Source: Acidobacteriota bacterium | Lineage (GTDB): Bacteria > Acidobacteriota > Blastocatellia > Pyrinomonadales > Pyrinomonadaceae | Length of the DNA stretch: 64,000 nucleotides | Direction: 5' to 3' | NCBI GenBank assembly: GCA_003385635.1 | Contig: QQUY01000001.1 | Coordinates: forward strand, 2,705,001-2,769,000 | Part shown: positions 53,519 to 62,098 of the stretch, piece after piece | Layout of the letters: each line of letters starts with the position of its first letter | Numbering within the stretch: position 1 is the stretch's first letter | Translations under genes and position numbers: made by a program | The notes under the pieces: model-generated | The model's input: the letters and a program-made list of their open reading frames with translations, nothing else | What the model was told of the DNA's origin: nothing | Databases searched by the model: none

Positions 53519-53772
53519 TTGATCCCCGCGACCGATTTCCTTAGCGACGCGCATTCTTCAAGCGACAGTTCGCGCCAATCGATATCCAGCAACGCGCCTT
53601 CAAGCGCGTAGAGAAAATTAAGGCTCGGGTTGTGACCCATCGCCCTGACCTTGCAAAAGGCCTCGACCGAACCAATCTGCTCGAGGTCCGAAACCGATTC
53701 GACGCCGATTTCTACAAGCCACTTGAGCGAGACAGGTCCGATATTCCTTAGTTTTCCCTTTGATTGACTCAC
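53515..53772 (-). CDS. TfoX/Sxy C-terminal domain protein
   Basis: About 85 aa with the TfoX C-terminal helix-hairpin-helix pattern: LRNIGPVSLKWLVEIGVESV, LEQIGSVEAFCKVRAMG and PSLNFLYALEGALLDIDW. Full-length TfoX/Sxy regulates competence; stand-alone C-domains are common and of unclear role. GTG at 53772 overlaps the lipoprotein stop (TAGTG); an ATG at 53805 would give 96 aa. Coupled to tag by an ATGA overlap. Confidence 0.8.
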   Translation of the reverse strand: MSQSKGKLRNIGPVSLKWLVEIGVESVSDLEQIGSVEAFCKVRAMGHNPSLNFLYALEGALLDIDWRELSLEECASLRKSVAGIK

Positions 53773-54218
53773 TACTGTTCGATCTTGAAAACCTTTACGA
53801 AGCATCCCACACCACCTTCAGCCTCGCTGCTCTGGTATGCGCTCAGCGTGCCGGTGACGGTGACCTCTTTTCCCAGATCGACGACTTCCCCTGCGTTGTT
53901 TCGGATAACGATGTCCGTCCGCTCATAACCTCTTTCAAGCTCGTCCATCGTGTTCGCGCCGCTGCCGATCGCAACATCTGCGGTGAAACCTTTCTCTGCT
54001 CCGAGCTCCTTTTTCAGCTTGAATCCGCATTCCATCCGGCCGCTTGTGTTTGAGCAGAAAACGCCGCCGGCGTCATCGAGGAAGCCCTTCGTTTCAATAC
54101 TCTTTTTGTCGTTCCCAAGGGAACAGACTTTGTCGTAATCGACGGGCTCACCAGAAACGTCGCAGCCGATGGCCAACATACAAAGTGCAAGAAGCGAAGC
54201 AGCGAACAAGATTCTCAT
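53772..54218 (-). CDS. Lipoprotein of unknown function
   Basis: A 148-aa lipoprotein: signal MRILFAASLLALCMLAIGC with lipobox LAIGC, then DVSGEPVDYDKVCSLGNDKK. The mature part has an OB-fold-like look with DLGKEVTVTGTLSAYQSS and several cysteines (CSLG, FCSNTS, MECGF, VGCFV) that may form disulphides. No family name. GGAGGAGCTCACT precedes the ATG at 54218. It is followed by the tfoX-like gene. Confidence 0.78.
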   Translation of the reverse strand: MRILFAASLLALCMLAIGCDVSGEPVDYDKVCSLGNDKKSIETKGFLDDAGGVFCSNTSGRMECGFKLKKELGAEKGFTADVAIGSGANTMDELERGYERTDIVIRNNAGEVVDLGKEVTVTGTLSAYQSSEAEGGVGCFVKVFKIEQ

Positions 54219-54244
54219 AGTGAGCTCCTCCTGATCCTTGTGGA

Positions 54245-54820
54245 TCAAATCTGGAAATCCGTACTCCCGGGAAATTTGGGAGCCTCCGCCACCCTTACCG
54301 CCTGGTTGAAATGTCTTCTTTCGTGAATTACGAGCACTTCAAATGCTGTACTCAGCTTTAAGGGCGCCTTGTCGCTAACCGGCGAGAACAGCGTTATCTT
54401 CTTTCTGTTCAGGTGGTCCGTCTGCCTGATAAGCGACAGCAGCTTCTCCTGCGACTCTGCAAAATCCTCAACGATTGTGTCTGGAACGTCGCTCTTGGCG
54501 GGCTGAAAAACACCGAATGTCTTGACCTTTCGCGTACTTTCCGGGTTCACGGCACGCTTGATCATGTAACCGACCAAACCCGACCAAAACGGGATCCGGC
54601 TCCACAGATTTGGCCGCAGATCGTCTCCGACCGCTTCTTCGATCTTCGTGAAGTATTCGCCGTTGGTGGTCACAAGGTGATCGATGCACTGTGCGATGCT
54701 CCACGAATCTGGGTCAGGCTTCCAGTTAAGCTGTTCGCCCGACAAGTGACCGAACGCCTCCCTGACGTCGTTTGTCACCTCGCACGCTCGCTCGATCAGT
54801 TTCTGGCTTGTCTCGGTCAT
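54245..54820 (-). CDS. DinB-family protein 2
   Basis: A 191-aa DinB_2-type four-helix bundle: GEQLNWKPDPDSWSIAQCIDHL with the first metal His, and FEVLVIHERRHFNQAVRVAE with the other two. Probably a metal-dependent thiol or small-molecule transferase; substrate unknown. It shares little with the DinB protein at 47907 beyond the fold. Confidence 0.87.
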   Translation of the reverse strand: MTETSQKLIERACEVTNDVREAFGHLSGEQLNWKPDPDSWSIAQCIDHLVTTNGEYFTKIEEAVGDDLRPNLWSRIPFWSGLVGYMIKRAVNPESTRKVKTFGVFQPAKSDVPDTIVEDFAESQEKLLSLIRQTDHLNRKKITLFSPVSDKAPLKLSTAFEVLVIHERRHFNQAVRVAEAPKFPGSTDFQI

Positions 54821-54824
54821 AGTC

Positions 54825-55217
54825 TCAAAATGGAGTATCCTTCAAACCATTGACGACACGCCTGATGCCTTCTTTCATTCGAGCAACATGAAAATTCAGC
54901 AAGAGCCCTAAACGGCAATCAGACAGTCTTAAGTAAGTTAGTACTTGGGCTAAATGAACCTCGCTCGTTTTTTCTACTGCCTTAACCTCAATAACGAGCT
55001 TATTCACAACAAGCAGGTCTACTCGGTAGCCACATTCAAGATGTATGCTCTTGAAAACCAACGGCATCGGTTTCTCTTTCTCGACATAGAGTCCCCGTTC
55101 AGTCAACTCGTAACAAAGGCTTTCCTGGTACGACGATTCTAATAGACCTGGACCAAGTTCAGAATGAACACTGATCGCCGCACCGATGACAATTCGAGAG
55201 ATTGAATTCTCGTCCAT
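54825..55217 (-). CDS. GxxExxY family protein
   Basis: A 130-aa protein with the signature GPGLLESSYQESLCYEL (GxxExxY) and the nuclease-like core YRVDLLVVNKLVIEVKAVEK (D-x(n)-E-x-K). The latter resembles the PD-(D/E)xK fold, so a nuclease role is plausible but unproven. These genes are scattered and often variably present. It reads into the DinB gene 4 bp away. Confidence 0.85.
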   Translation of the reverse strand: MDENSISRIVIGAAISVHSELGPGLLESSYQESLCYELTERGLYVEKEKPMPLVFKSIHLECGYRVDLLVVNKLVIEVKAVEKTSEVHLAQVLTYLRLSDCRLGLLLNFHVARMKEGIRRVVNGLKDTPF

Positions 55218-55405
55218 TTCAAATTCCTCCTAAGGTGAGATCAGAAGTTAATGGTTACTGCATTCTGGTTCTCCAGTCTGCAGAACTGAAATGACCTTTA
55301 TTCAAAGAACTCCCACACTACCAACAAACGATCTGAGAACTACGACAATTACATTGGCTACTGCCGTCCGAGAGGTAGACAATTGCCAAAATTATCTATC
55401 AATTA

Positions 55406-55501
55406 TTTACCGCGAAGATCGCCAAGGTTTTCGCTAAGGGCGCAAGAGAGTGTCTTAGCCATCGCGCTCTTAGCGAAATCCATTGCGTACTTCGCGGTAA
55501 A
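55406..55501. repeat. Foldback element TTTACCGCGAAG
   Basis: TTTACCGCGAAG (55406-55417) and CTTCGCGGTAAA (55490-55501) are perfect 12-bp inverted arms, with further pairing inside (TCGCTAAGGGCGCAAGAGAG with CTCTTAGCGA). It belongs to the same CGCAAAG/CGAAGG repeat type seen at 3.1, 22.9, 25 and 48.6 kb. The rest of 55218-55586 shows nothing. Confidence 0.8.
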
Positions 55502-55586
55502 GCCCAATCGCCGAAGACTTCACAGCCTGAAAAAACTCGGATCTATCAACCCCAAAAGCTCTCTCGCCGAATCTCCCCGGCCGAAT

Positions 55587-57995
55587 CTAATTGCGCAGGG
55601 GCTTGCCCGTTTTCAGCATATGCGCGATGCGCTGCTGTGTTTTTGGTTCTCCGCACAGACTGAGAAATGCTTCTCTCTCAAGGTCGATCAAATAGCTCTC
55701 CGACACACGGGTCTCGTGGTTCAGATCACCTCCGGCCATCACCTTTGCGAGCTTCTTGCCGATCACCTCATCGTGATCCGATATGAAGCCGCCGCGCTTC
55801 ATCATATGCAGAGCCAGCTTCATCGCTGCCTGCGCAGACTCACCAAGGACAAGGATGTCTTTTCGTTCTACCGGTTTCACATATCCCGAGGCAGCAAGGT
55901 TCAGCACCTGCTGTTTAGCGTCTGCGATCAACCTGTCGCCGTTCATCGAGATCGTGTCCGAAGGTTTCAGAATTCCCCACGCTTTTGCCTCCTGAGCAGA
56001 AGTCGCGACCTTGCCCATACCGATCAGCTCGAAGGTATTCTTCAGGAACGCCAGCGGATCAGCGTCTGGAACGTCCGCTGCCGAATCCATCGTTCTCATC
56101 GTGAGTTCTTTTGTCCCGGCCCCCGCCGGAATGAGACCTACTCCGACTTCAACAAGCCCGATGTAAGTCTCGGCAGCCGCACGGACCGCATCTCCGTGCA
56201 TCGTCACCTCGCAACCACCTCCGAGCGCGAGTCCGAACGGGGCCGTAACGACCGGCTTGGAAGAATACCTGATCCTCATCACCGCCTTCTGGAACTGAGC
56301 GATCATCAGGTTAATGTCGTCCCACTCTTCTTCCTGGGCAGCAAGCAGAAGGAGCATGATGTTTGCCCCCGCCGAGAAATTTCCGCCCTGGTTTCCGATG
56401 ACCAGGCCTGCAAAATTCTCTTCGACCTCTTCTATCGCGGCGTTGATCATCTGCACCGTGTCGGCGCCGATCGAGTTCATTTTGGTATGGAACTCAAGGC
56501 AGGCGACGCCATCGCCGAGGTCGATCAACGAAGCACCCGAGTTCTTTTTGATCACGCCCTTCGAATCCTTGATCACCTGCAGATCGATAACGCCGTCGCG
56601 AGGCTCGATCCTCTTGTATTCCTGAGTCACAAGGTCGTACTGGAACGAGTTACCGTTATCGGACTTATAAAAGGTCTTCGCGCCATTCTCGAGCATCTTC
56701 TGGATGTTGTCCGGGACAGGCTGTTCTTCTTCCTTCATCCGCTCTACGGATTCTTCGACGCCGATCGCATCCCACGTCTCGAAGACGCCGATCTCCCATC
56801 CGAATCCCCACTTCATCGCGTTATCGACATCTCGGACGCTGTCTGCTATCTCGGGGATTCTGTTTGCGGCGTAGCGGAGCGTCCTTGAAGTTGTTCTCCA
56901 GAGAAACTCGCCCACACGGTCATCGCCCCAGACCAGTTTCTTAATGCGTTTGTCCCTGTCTTCTATCTGCTTTGCGGCCTCGAGCGACGGAAACTTCGAT
57001 TTCTCCTGCGGTTTATACTCAAATGTCTCGAGGTCGAGCTCAAGAATTATGCGGTTACCCTCCTCGTCTCGTGACTTCTTATAGAATCCCCCGCCAGTCT
57101 TGTCGCCGAGGATCTTCTTCTCGAGCATTGTGTTTACGACATCGGGCAGCACGAAAGCCTCGCGGTCTTCATCGTTCGGGATGGTCGGATACAGGTTGTT
57201 GTTCACGTGTGCAAGCACATCTAGGCCTACCAGGTCTGAGGTCCTGAACGTGGCGCTCTTGGCGTGCCCTATCGCTTTACCCGTGATCTGATCGACCTCC
57301 GTCGGTGTGAATCCCATCCTGAGCATCTCGTGGATGGTGACCATCATTCCGAAAGTTCCGACCCGGTTTGCGATGAAGTTGGGTTCGTCCTTAGCAGCGA
57401 CGACTCCCTTTCCGAGCCTCTGATCGAGAAATCCGAAAATCTGGCAAGAGATCTCAGGTTTGGTCCATTCGGTCGGAATGACCTCCACCAGCTTCATGTA
57501 TCGCGGGGGGTTAAAGAAGTGAGTCCCGAGAAAGTGAGACTTAAATTCGTCAGAGAATGGTTCGGCGATCGCACAGATTGGAATTCCGCTCGTGTTCGAG
57601 GCGATAATGGAACCCGGCTTGCGGTGCTTTTCAACCTCGGCAAAAACCTTGTGCTTGATATCCAGCCGTTCGACGACCGCCTCGATCACGAGGTCGCACT
57701 CGCCGATCCTGTGCATATCGTCCTGGAAGTTCCCAAGCTCGATCAGGCCCGTATTCTTCGCCGCCATAAACGGAGCAGGTTTGAGCTTCTTCGCCGCTTC
57801 AAACATTTCCCGGACGATTCGGTTCCTTACCTCTTCCGATTCTGAAGTAAGTCCCTTCGCCTTTTCACCATCAGTGGCTTCGTCCGGCGCAATGTCCAGA
57901 AGAAGCGTGGGAATTCCCGCATTTGTCAGATGGGCTGCTATAGCAGCTCCCATCGTGCCCGCCCCAAGTACCGCCGCTTTTCCGATTCTCAACAT
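55587..57995 (-). CDS. fadB: 3-hydroxyacyl-CoA dehydrogenase/enoyl-CoA hydratase fusion
   Basis: Carries out two beta-oxidation steps. 802 aa: an N-terminal 3-hydroxyacyl-CoA dehydrogenase with Rossmann loop AAVLGAGTMGAAIAAHL and GTHFFNPPRYMKLVEVIPT, and a C-terminal crotonase domain with GNQGGNFSAGANIMLL and the oxyanion/acidic region GLVEVGVGLIPAGAGTKEL. Domain order is the reverse of E. coli FadB. ATG at 57995 is chosen. The promoter about 45 bp upstream carries a FadR-like palindrome. The acyl-CoA dehydrogenase and thiolase genes lie downstream on the same strand but are separated by unrelated genes. Confidence 0.93.
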   Translation of the reverse strand: MLRIGKAAVLGAGTMGAAIAAHLTNAGIPTLLLDIAPDEATDGEKAKGLTSESEEVRNRIVREMFEAAKKLKPAPFMAAKNTGLIELGNFQDDMHRIGECDLVIEAVVERLDIKHKVFAEVEKHRKPGSIIASNTSGIPICAIAEPFSDEFKSHFLGTHFFNPPRYMKLVEVIPTEWTKPEISCQIFGFLDQRLGKGVVAAKDEPNFIANRVGTFGMMVTIHEMLRMGFTPTEVDQITGKAIGHAKSATFRTSDLVGLDVLAHVNNNLYPTIPNDEDREAFVLPDVVNTMLEKKILGDKTGGGFYKKSRDEEGNRIILELDLETFEYKPQEKSKFPSLEAAKQIEDRDKRIKKLVWGDDRVGEFLWRTTSRTLRYAANRIPEIADSVRDVDNAMKWGFGWEIGVFETWDAIGVEESVERMKEEEQPVPDNIQKMLENGAKTFYKSDNGNSFQYDLVTQEYKRIEPRDGVIDLQVIKDSKGVIKKNSGASLIDLGDGVACLEFHTKMNSIGADTVQMINAAIEEVEENFAGLVIGNQGGNFSAGANIMLLLLAAQEEEWDDINLMIAQFQKAVMRIRYSSKPVVTAPFGLALGGGCEVTMHGDAVRAAAETYIGLVEVGVGLIPAGAGTKELTMRTMDSAADVPDADPLAFLKNTFELIGMGKVATSAQEAKAWGILKPSDTISMNGDRLIADAKQQVLNLAASGYVKPVERKDILVLGESAQAAMKLALHMMKRGGFISDHDEVIGKKLAKVMAGGDLNHETRVSESYLIDLEREAFLSLCGEPKTQQRIAHMLKTGKPLRN

Positions 57996-58037
57996 GCTCG
58001 TTTGATCCCTTATGAATATGGTTAAAACAGAAAGCCA

Positions 58038-58066
58038 ATGATACTGAATGAACATTCATTCAGCAA
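58038..58066 (-). promoter_or_regulatory. fadB promoter with embedded FadR-type operator
   Basis: On the minus strand TTGCTG (58066-58061) and TATCAT (58043-58038) are exactly 17 bp apart. The spacer is nearly all of a perfect inverted repeat, CTGAATGAA-N2-TTCATTCAG (58044-58063). The inner 18 bp match, with one difference, the TGAATGA(A/C)TANTCATTCA operator described for the TetR-family FadR of Bacillus subtilis. A regulator bound here would block RNA polymerase. Confidence 0.8.
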
Positions 58067-58248
58067 GACAGGAGTGCTCTTCCTAAGCGATCCGAAGATT
58101 TTTCTTGGTCGCGACGGAATCTTCTGATAGATTACGGGCGATAGAAACAGATCTTTGCCGGCCCGTGTTTCCGATTACTCCTCAGTTCGGAACTCATACT
58201 GTAACCGATCGACATGCCTTTATGTCTGAAGGAGATACGGGAGGCTGA

Positions 58249-58446
58249 ATGAACTACAAGAAGATCACGCTGGCGTTGGTTGTGATAACGCTCGCGTTCT
58301 CAATGGGATTTGTTACCTACAAAGGCGCGGAGTTCTTAAAGAATTTCGTCCTCGGTACTGGGTCCGACTGCAGCCAGAAGGTGGACCCAAGGAATTGTGC
58401 GCGTCAGCAAGAGAACTCTTTACGCCGCGACCTCAATCGCCGCTGA
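58249..58446 (+). CDS. Small single-helix membrane protein
   Basis: A 65-aa protein with one N-terminal hydrophobic helix (ITLALVVITLAFSMGFVTY), then a polar tail with two cysteines (SDCSQKVDPRNCARQ) and a basic end. Strong GGGAGG before the ATG. Function unknown; small but credible because of the ribosome-binding site and clean membrane segment. Confidence 0.6.
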   Translation: MNYKKITLALVVITLAFSMGFVTYKGAEFLKNFVLGTGSDCSQKVDPRNCARQQENSLRRDLNRR

Positions 58447-58457
58447 GCGTAAGCGGC

Positions 58458-59498
58458 CTATCGAAATTCGTCAATGACCGCGATTCCGCGGCCTTCAAAT
58501 CTGTCCATCTCGGTAAGGACCACAGGTGCTTCTCCGAGCCGAACTTTCCTTCCTACAAGTTTCTTCGGATCCAGTTTTCTCCCGGCTATCAACTCAAACA
58601 TCTCGCCATATTTGTGCGCCTGCATCCCGTGACTCCCCAACAGCTCGATCTCGTTTGCGACAAAGTGATTTAAGGGGATCTCTGTGTCAGAGTGTTCAGA
58701 TCCGAGCAATCCGACCTGGATGTGCTTCCCTCGCTTTCGAAGGCCGAGGATCGAGTTTTTCGCCACCTCAGGGTGTCCGATCGCGTCGATCGATACCTCC
58801 GGCCCTCCGTCGGTTAGATCTTTTAGTGCTTTGACTACCGACTCCCGTGCGCTGTTCACACAGGCGTCCGCCCCTAATTGTTCAGCGAGTTCGAGTTTAT
58901 CTCCGGCGATATCTACCGCGACTACCCGCGCGCCTATCGCTTTCCCGATGAGGATCGCGGAAAGCCCGACGCCTCCACAGCCGAAGACCGAGACCCAGTC
59001 GCCCGGCTTTGTCATTCCTTGATGAACTATCGCCCTGAACGCTGTCATAAACCGGCATCCGAGGCTCGCCGCCGTAACCGGGTCGAGGCCCTCAGGAAGT
59101 GCGACGAGATTCTCTTCCGCGTATCTGATCTCGACAAACTCGGCGAAGGCTCCCCAATGAGTGAAACCGGGCTGGAACTGTTTGTCGCAAACCTGCTGAT
59201 TGCCAGATTCGCACTGGCGACATTGCCCGCATCCGCAGACAAAAGGCACGGTCACCAGATCACCTACTTTCCAGCCCTCGATGCCCTTTCCCAGCTCTGC
59301 TATGCGGCCGGCGATCTCGTGCCCGGGCACGTGCGGCAGCGAGATGTCGGGATCGTCTCCCATCCATCCGTGCCAGTCGCTCCGGCAAATCCCGCAAGCG
59401 AGGACCTCCAAAACGACCGAGCCCTCCGGCGCCTCCGGATCAGAAACGGTCCGCACCTCGGGCACGGACCGGAATTCGTCGTAAATGACTGCTTTCAT
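58458..59498 (-). CDS. Zinc-dependent alcohol dehydrogenase family protein
   Basis: A 346-aa MDR enzyme: MKAVIYDEFRSVPEVRTV, catalytic zinc site CGICRSDWHGWMGDDPD and PHVPGHEIAGRIAELG, structural zinc cysteines in CGCGQCRQCESGNQQVC, and cofactor loop GCGGVGLSAI. Distinct from the AdhP-like gene at 27752. Substrate unknown. It lies 12 bp downstream of the homocysteine methyltransferase-like gene. Confidence 0.9.
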   Translation of the reverse strand: MKAVIYDEFRSVPEVRTVSDPEAPEGSVVLEVLACGICRSDWHGWMGDDPDISLPHVPGHEIAGRIAELGKGIEGWKVGDLVTVPFVCGCGQCRQCESGNQQVCDKQFQPGFTHWGAFAEFVEIRYAEENLVALPEGLDPVTAASLGCRFMTAFRAIVHQGMTKPGDWVSVFGCGGVGLSAILIGKAIGARVVAVDIAGDKLELAEQLGADACVNSARESVVKALKDLTDGGPEVSIDAIGHPEVAKNSILGLRKRGKHIQVGLLGSEHSDTEIPLNHFVANEIELLGSHGMQAHKYGEMFELIAGRKLDPKKLVGRKVRLGEAPVVLTEMDRFEGRGIAVIDEFR

Positions 59499-59510
59499 TT
59501 CCAGAGAATA

Positions 59511-60470
59511 CTATGCACCGCGTGCTTGGGCTTTCTCGAACACACGCCTGACAATCGCCTCCACGTGTCTTTCATCCGTTCCGCAGCAGCCGCCGAGAAC
59601 ATTCAGATTTGGCAAAGCCGCGAGCAAACCGTCGTGGTCGCACGCGAGTTCCGACGGATCGCCTTCATCAAGAACCTCAGATTCGTCCAGTTCCTCGTGG
59701 CTCATCTTTGAGGCGTTGACCCTGGTTCCCTGGACCCGCTCCTGCCAGTCCGAGCCTTCCGAAAGCGCTTCGGCAAAATGTGTCGGATGCGCGCAGTTGA
59801 TCATGTAGTAGGCCGGCCTGGCTTCAGCTTCGGCATCCACTCTCGCAATAGCATCGGCGAGCTTCGAACCGCTTGGAAGCCTGCCGTCAGTTTCTACTGT
59901 GAACGAGATCACACAGGGCAGGCCGGCTTCTGCGGCCGCATCCGCTATCCCGATCGCCTCGTTCTCGTAGGTCATCGTGATCGCTGTAACAAGGTCGGCA
60001 CCCGCGGTCCGGAAGCTATTGATCTGTGCCTGGTGATATAGCTTCGCTTCCTCGGGATCCATCATTTCTCCGGCAACATAACCGTCGCCGCGAGGTCCGA
60101 TGCATCCGCTGACGATCAACGGATTTCCGCTTTCTTCAAACTCCGGTCGCAGCTGTTTTAGCATTTCGACCGAGAATCTATGCAAACGATCCAGCTGCCC
60201 GGCTGAATACCCTAACTTCGTGGCCCAATCGGGATTTGCACGCCAGGTGACAGATTCGAGTATCAAAGGCGCATTTACCGATCTGGCGATCTTCATATAC
60301 TCGTGGAAATACTTGTCGAGCGTTTCAAGTCCCTCTTTCTGTTCTAACAGTACAAACGCAGCGAATTCCGGCAGTTCAAGTTCCTCGTGGAAAACGAGCG
60401 TCGTTTCCAATCCGCCGTCTGTTACGAACATACGGTCGGAGTTGTGCGGTAAGACTCTTTCGATTGACAT
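59511..60470 (-). CDS. Homocysteine S-methyltransferase family protein
   Basis: A 319-aa TIM-barrel of the MmuM/BHMT family. Zinc-binding cysteines are seen as YMINCAHPTHF and VLGGCCGTDERH. The N-terminus FVTDGGLETTLVFHEELELP is typical. It transfers a methyl group from S-methylmethionine or a similar donor to homocysteine or another thiol. GAGGAGGATT precedes the ATG. Likely co-transcribed with the alcohol dehydrogenase gene downstream. Confidence 0.88.
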   Translation of the reverse strand: MSIERVLPHNSDRMFVTDGGLETTLVFHEELELPEFAAFVLLEQKEGLETLDKYFHEYMKIARSVNAPLILESVTWRANPDWATKLGYSAGQLDRLHRFSVEMLKQLRPEFEESGNPLIVSGCIGPRGDGYVAGEMMDPEEAKLYHQAQINSFRTAGADLVTAITMTYENEAIGIADAAAEAGLPCVISFTVETDGRLPSGSKLADAIARVDAEAEARPAYYMINCAHPTHFAEALSEGSDWQERVQGTRVNASKMSHEELDESEVLDEGDPSELACDHDGLLAALPNLNVLGGCCGTDERHVEAIVRRVFEKAQARGA

Positions 60471-60603
60471 CTAATCCTCCTCGGGTCAGCCGTCCTGGCC
60501 GGCCCGGTGTATTATTTCTTATTAACCAAATTCATAATTGCCAAGCAGGCATTCTCCCTCGATCAGTTCTTCAGGCAATTTCTCGAAAACCCTGCGGAAA
60601 TTC

Positions 60604-60632
60604 TTGACATTAAAGGGTTAAGTGCCGATAAT
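60604..60632 (+). promoter_or_regulatory. Strong sigma70-type promoter for the peptidoglycan-binding protein
   Basis: A perfect TTGACA (60604-60609), a 17-bp spacer and GATAAT (60627-60632). It implies a 5' leader of about 165 nt before the ATG at 60805; the leader shows no named riboswitch. Confidence 0.75.
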
Positions 60633-60804
60633 GCGGTCTGCAAGACTTTCTCACGATCTAAGTCTTCGTCCTTCTGCCTCACAAAAGCAGAACCAAAACC
60701 AAACAGAATCGATCGCGGAACGCATCTGTTTCGCGGTTGCATCCGTTCGTCCAGGGACACCTTACAGCCCTTATGACGAAATTCAATCACAATGGAGGAC
60801 AATA

Positions 60805-61617
60805 ATGTTCAAAACTCTCACAACCCTCACCCTCACGCTACTACTTCTAACTGCAACGATCTGCGCCCAGTCAAACGGGGAGTCCAAAGCATTCAGACCA
60901 GCAAAATCACAGGTCACCGCCGCACAGCAGCAGCTTAAGGAAGGCGGGCGATACTCAGGACCCGTTGATGGCAGGTATAACGATGACTTTCGTGCCGCAT
61001 TGAAGGCTTTTCAATCAGAGAACGGACTCGAAGCAAACGGAAAGCTGGATCAGGAAACACTCGAAAAGATGTCGATCGATCTGACGGACAGCCAGAAAGG
61101 CATAAAGCCGGCAAAATCGGGGCGCCGGGTTTTCCGGGTAAACAAAACCCAGATCGCGGAGGCGCAGTCCATCCTAAGTGGCTCGGGCAAATTCTCGGGC
61201 GAAGCAAGCGGCAGGTACAGCAAGGAACTTAGGGCAGCGATAAGGGAGTACCAATCAGAGGCGGGAATCCGGCGTACAGGTTCCCTGAATCGCGCGACTC
61301 TCGAAAAGATGGGGATCGAGCTTACCGAGGCTCAAAGCGCCATTCCTGTCGACCCGAAAGATCTTGAAGCCTCGAAACCACGGGGATCGCGCGGACCGGT
61401 GTTTCGCGCTCTCAAGGGCCAGATCACGGAAGTTCAGCAGATGCTTTCAAGGAAAGGACTTTATTCGGGAGAAGCCACGGGCAAGCTGAATCCGGAAACC
61501 CGTGCGGCTATCAAGCAATGGCAGTCCACAAATGACATCAAAACGACCGGGACACTCAACAAGGAAACACTTGTCGCGATGGGGATCGAATTGACGGACC
61601 GTCAGAAACAGATGTGA
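60805..61617 (+). CDS. Exported protein with three peptidoglycan-binding domains
   Basis: A 270-aa protein: signal peptide MFKTLTTLTLTLLLLTATIC, then three PG_binding_1 modules of about 65 residues (AAQQQLKEGGRYSGPVDGRY, AEAQSILSGSGKFSGEASGR, TEVQQMLSRKGLYSGEATGK). Each ends LEKMxIxLTxxQ or similar. No catalytic domain. Probably a periplasmic wall-binding protein. GGAGG lies before the ATG, and a strong promoter and terminator bracket it. Confidence 0.9.
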   Translation: MFKTLTTLTLTLLLLTATICAQSNGESKAFRPAKSQVTAAQQQLKEGGRYSGPVDGRYNDDFRAALKAFQSENGLEANGKLDQETLEKMSIDLTDSQKGIKPAKSGRRVFRVNKTQIAEAQSILSGSGKFSGEASGRYSKELRAAIREYQSEAGIRRTGSLNRATLEKMGIELTEAQSAIPVDPKDLEASKPRGSRGPVFRALKGQITEVQQMLSRKGLYSGEATGKLNPETRAAIKQWQSTNDIKTTGTLNKETLVAMGIELTDRQKQM

Positions 61618-61632
61618 TCGATGTTTCTCTTA

Positions 61633-61673
61633 GACTTCTCCCGGACAAAGGGGACATGTCCGGGAGTCTTTAT
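61633..61673 (+). terminator. Terminator after the peptidoglycan-binding protein gene
   Basis: CTCCCGGAC (61638-61646) pairs with GTCCGGGAG (61658-61666), followed by TCTTTATTT. It also overlaps the end of the convergent DUF1992 gene. Confidence 0.85.
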
Positions 61674-61996
61674 TTCCTTCTAGCTCCCCTGTGGTTCCGC
61701 TCGAAAATGATCGCGAGCGAGATCTCTTTCTCTGCAAGGGATCTCAAGAGAACTTCCCTTTCACGCCCTTGTGCGCTGTCCAAAGATTCCCGGACCATCG
61801 CTATTTCCCGCATCAATTCCACCTCACCGGGGACAAACCTGTTCGCTTTAAGCAAGGAGTATCCAGCTCTGTACTCGGACGGCGTGTTGAAATACTCGGT
61901 TAGGTCGATCTTCTTTCCTGCGCCTTCGAGATTATCGAACTCTCCTCTCTCGATTGCTTCCTGGATCCTTTCTTCGGCAAGTTTCGTAAGGTCCAT
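61670..61996 (-). CDS. DUF1992 (DnaJ homologue subfamily C member 28-like) protein
   Basis: A 108-aa soluble protein with the DUF1992 pattern LAEERIQEAIERGEFDNLEG (residues 6-25) and the following GAGKKIDL, then MREIAMVRESLDSA. Function unknown; bacterial members lack a J domain, as here. Confidence 0.88.
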   Translation of the reverse strand: MDLTKLAEERIQEAIERGEFDNLEGAGKKIDLTEYFNTPSEYRAGYSLLKANRFVPGEVELMREIAMVRESLDSAQGREREVLLRSLAEKEISLAIIFERNHRGARRK

Positions 61997-62098
61997 AAGT
62001 TTGATTCTTCCGGGTCCTGGAATAATATATCGGAAGTTCAGTTTTCATAGCCCGACATCGCGCTGCGGGGCCTTGCCGGCTCCCGTATACAATCCCCG

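Noticed and set aside
55383..56888. A 501-codon plus-strand open frame opposite the fadB-like gene
   Set aside because: Entirely antisense to a clear FadB-like fusion and rich in Arg/His as expected of a shadow frame; no family motif and no ribosome-binding site.
60633..60804. Riboswitch in the long leader of the peptidoglycan-binding gene
   Set aside because: The leader is about 165 nt, but no aptamer core of a known class was recognisable by eye.
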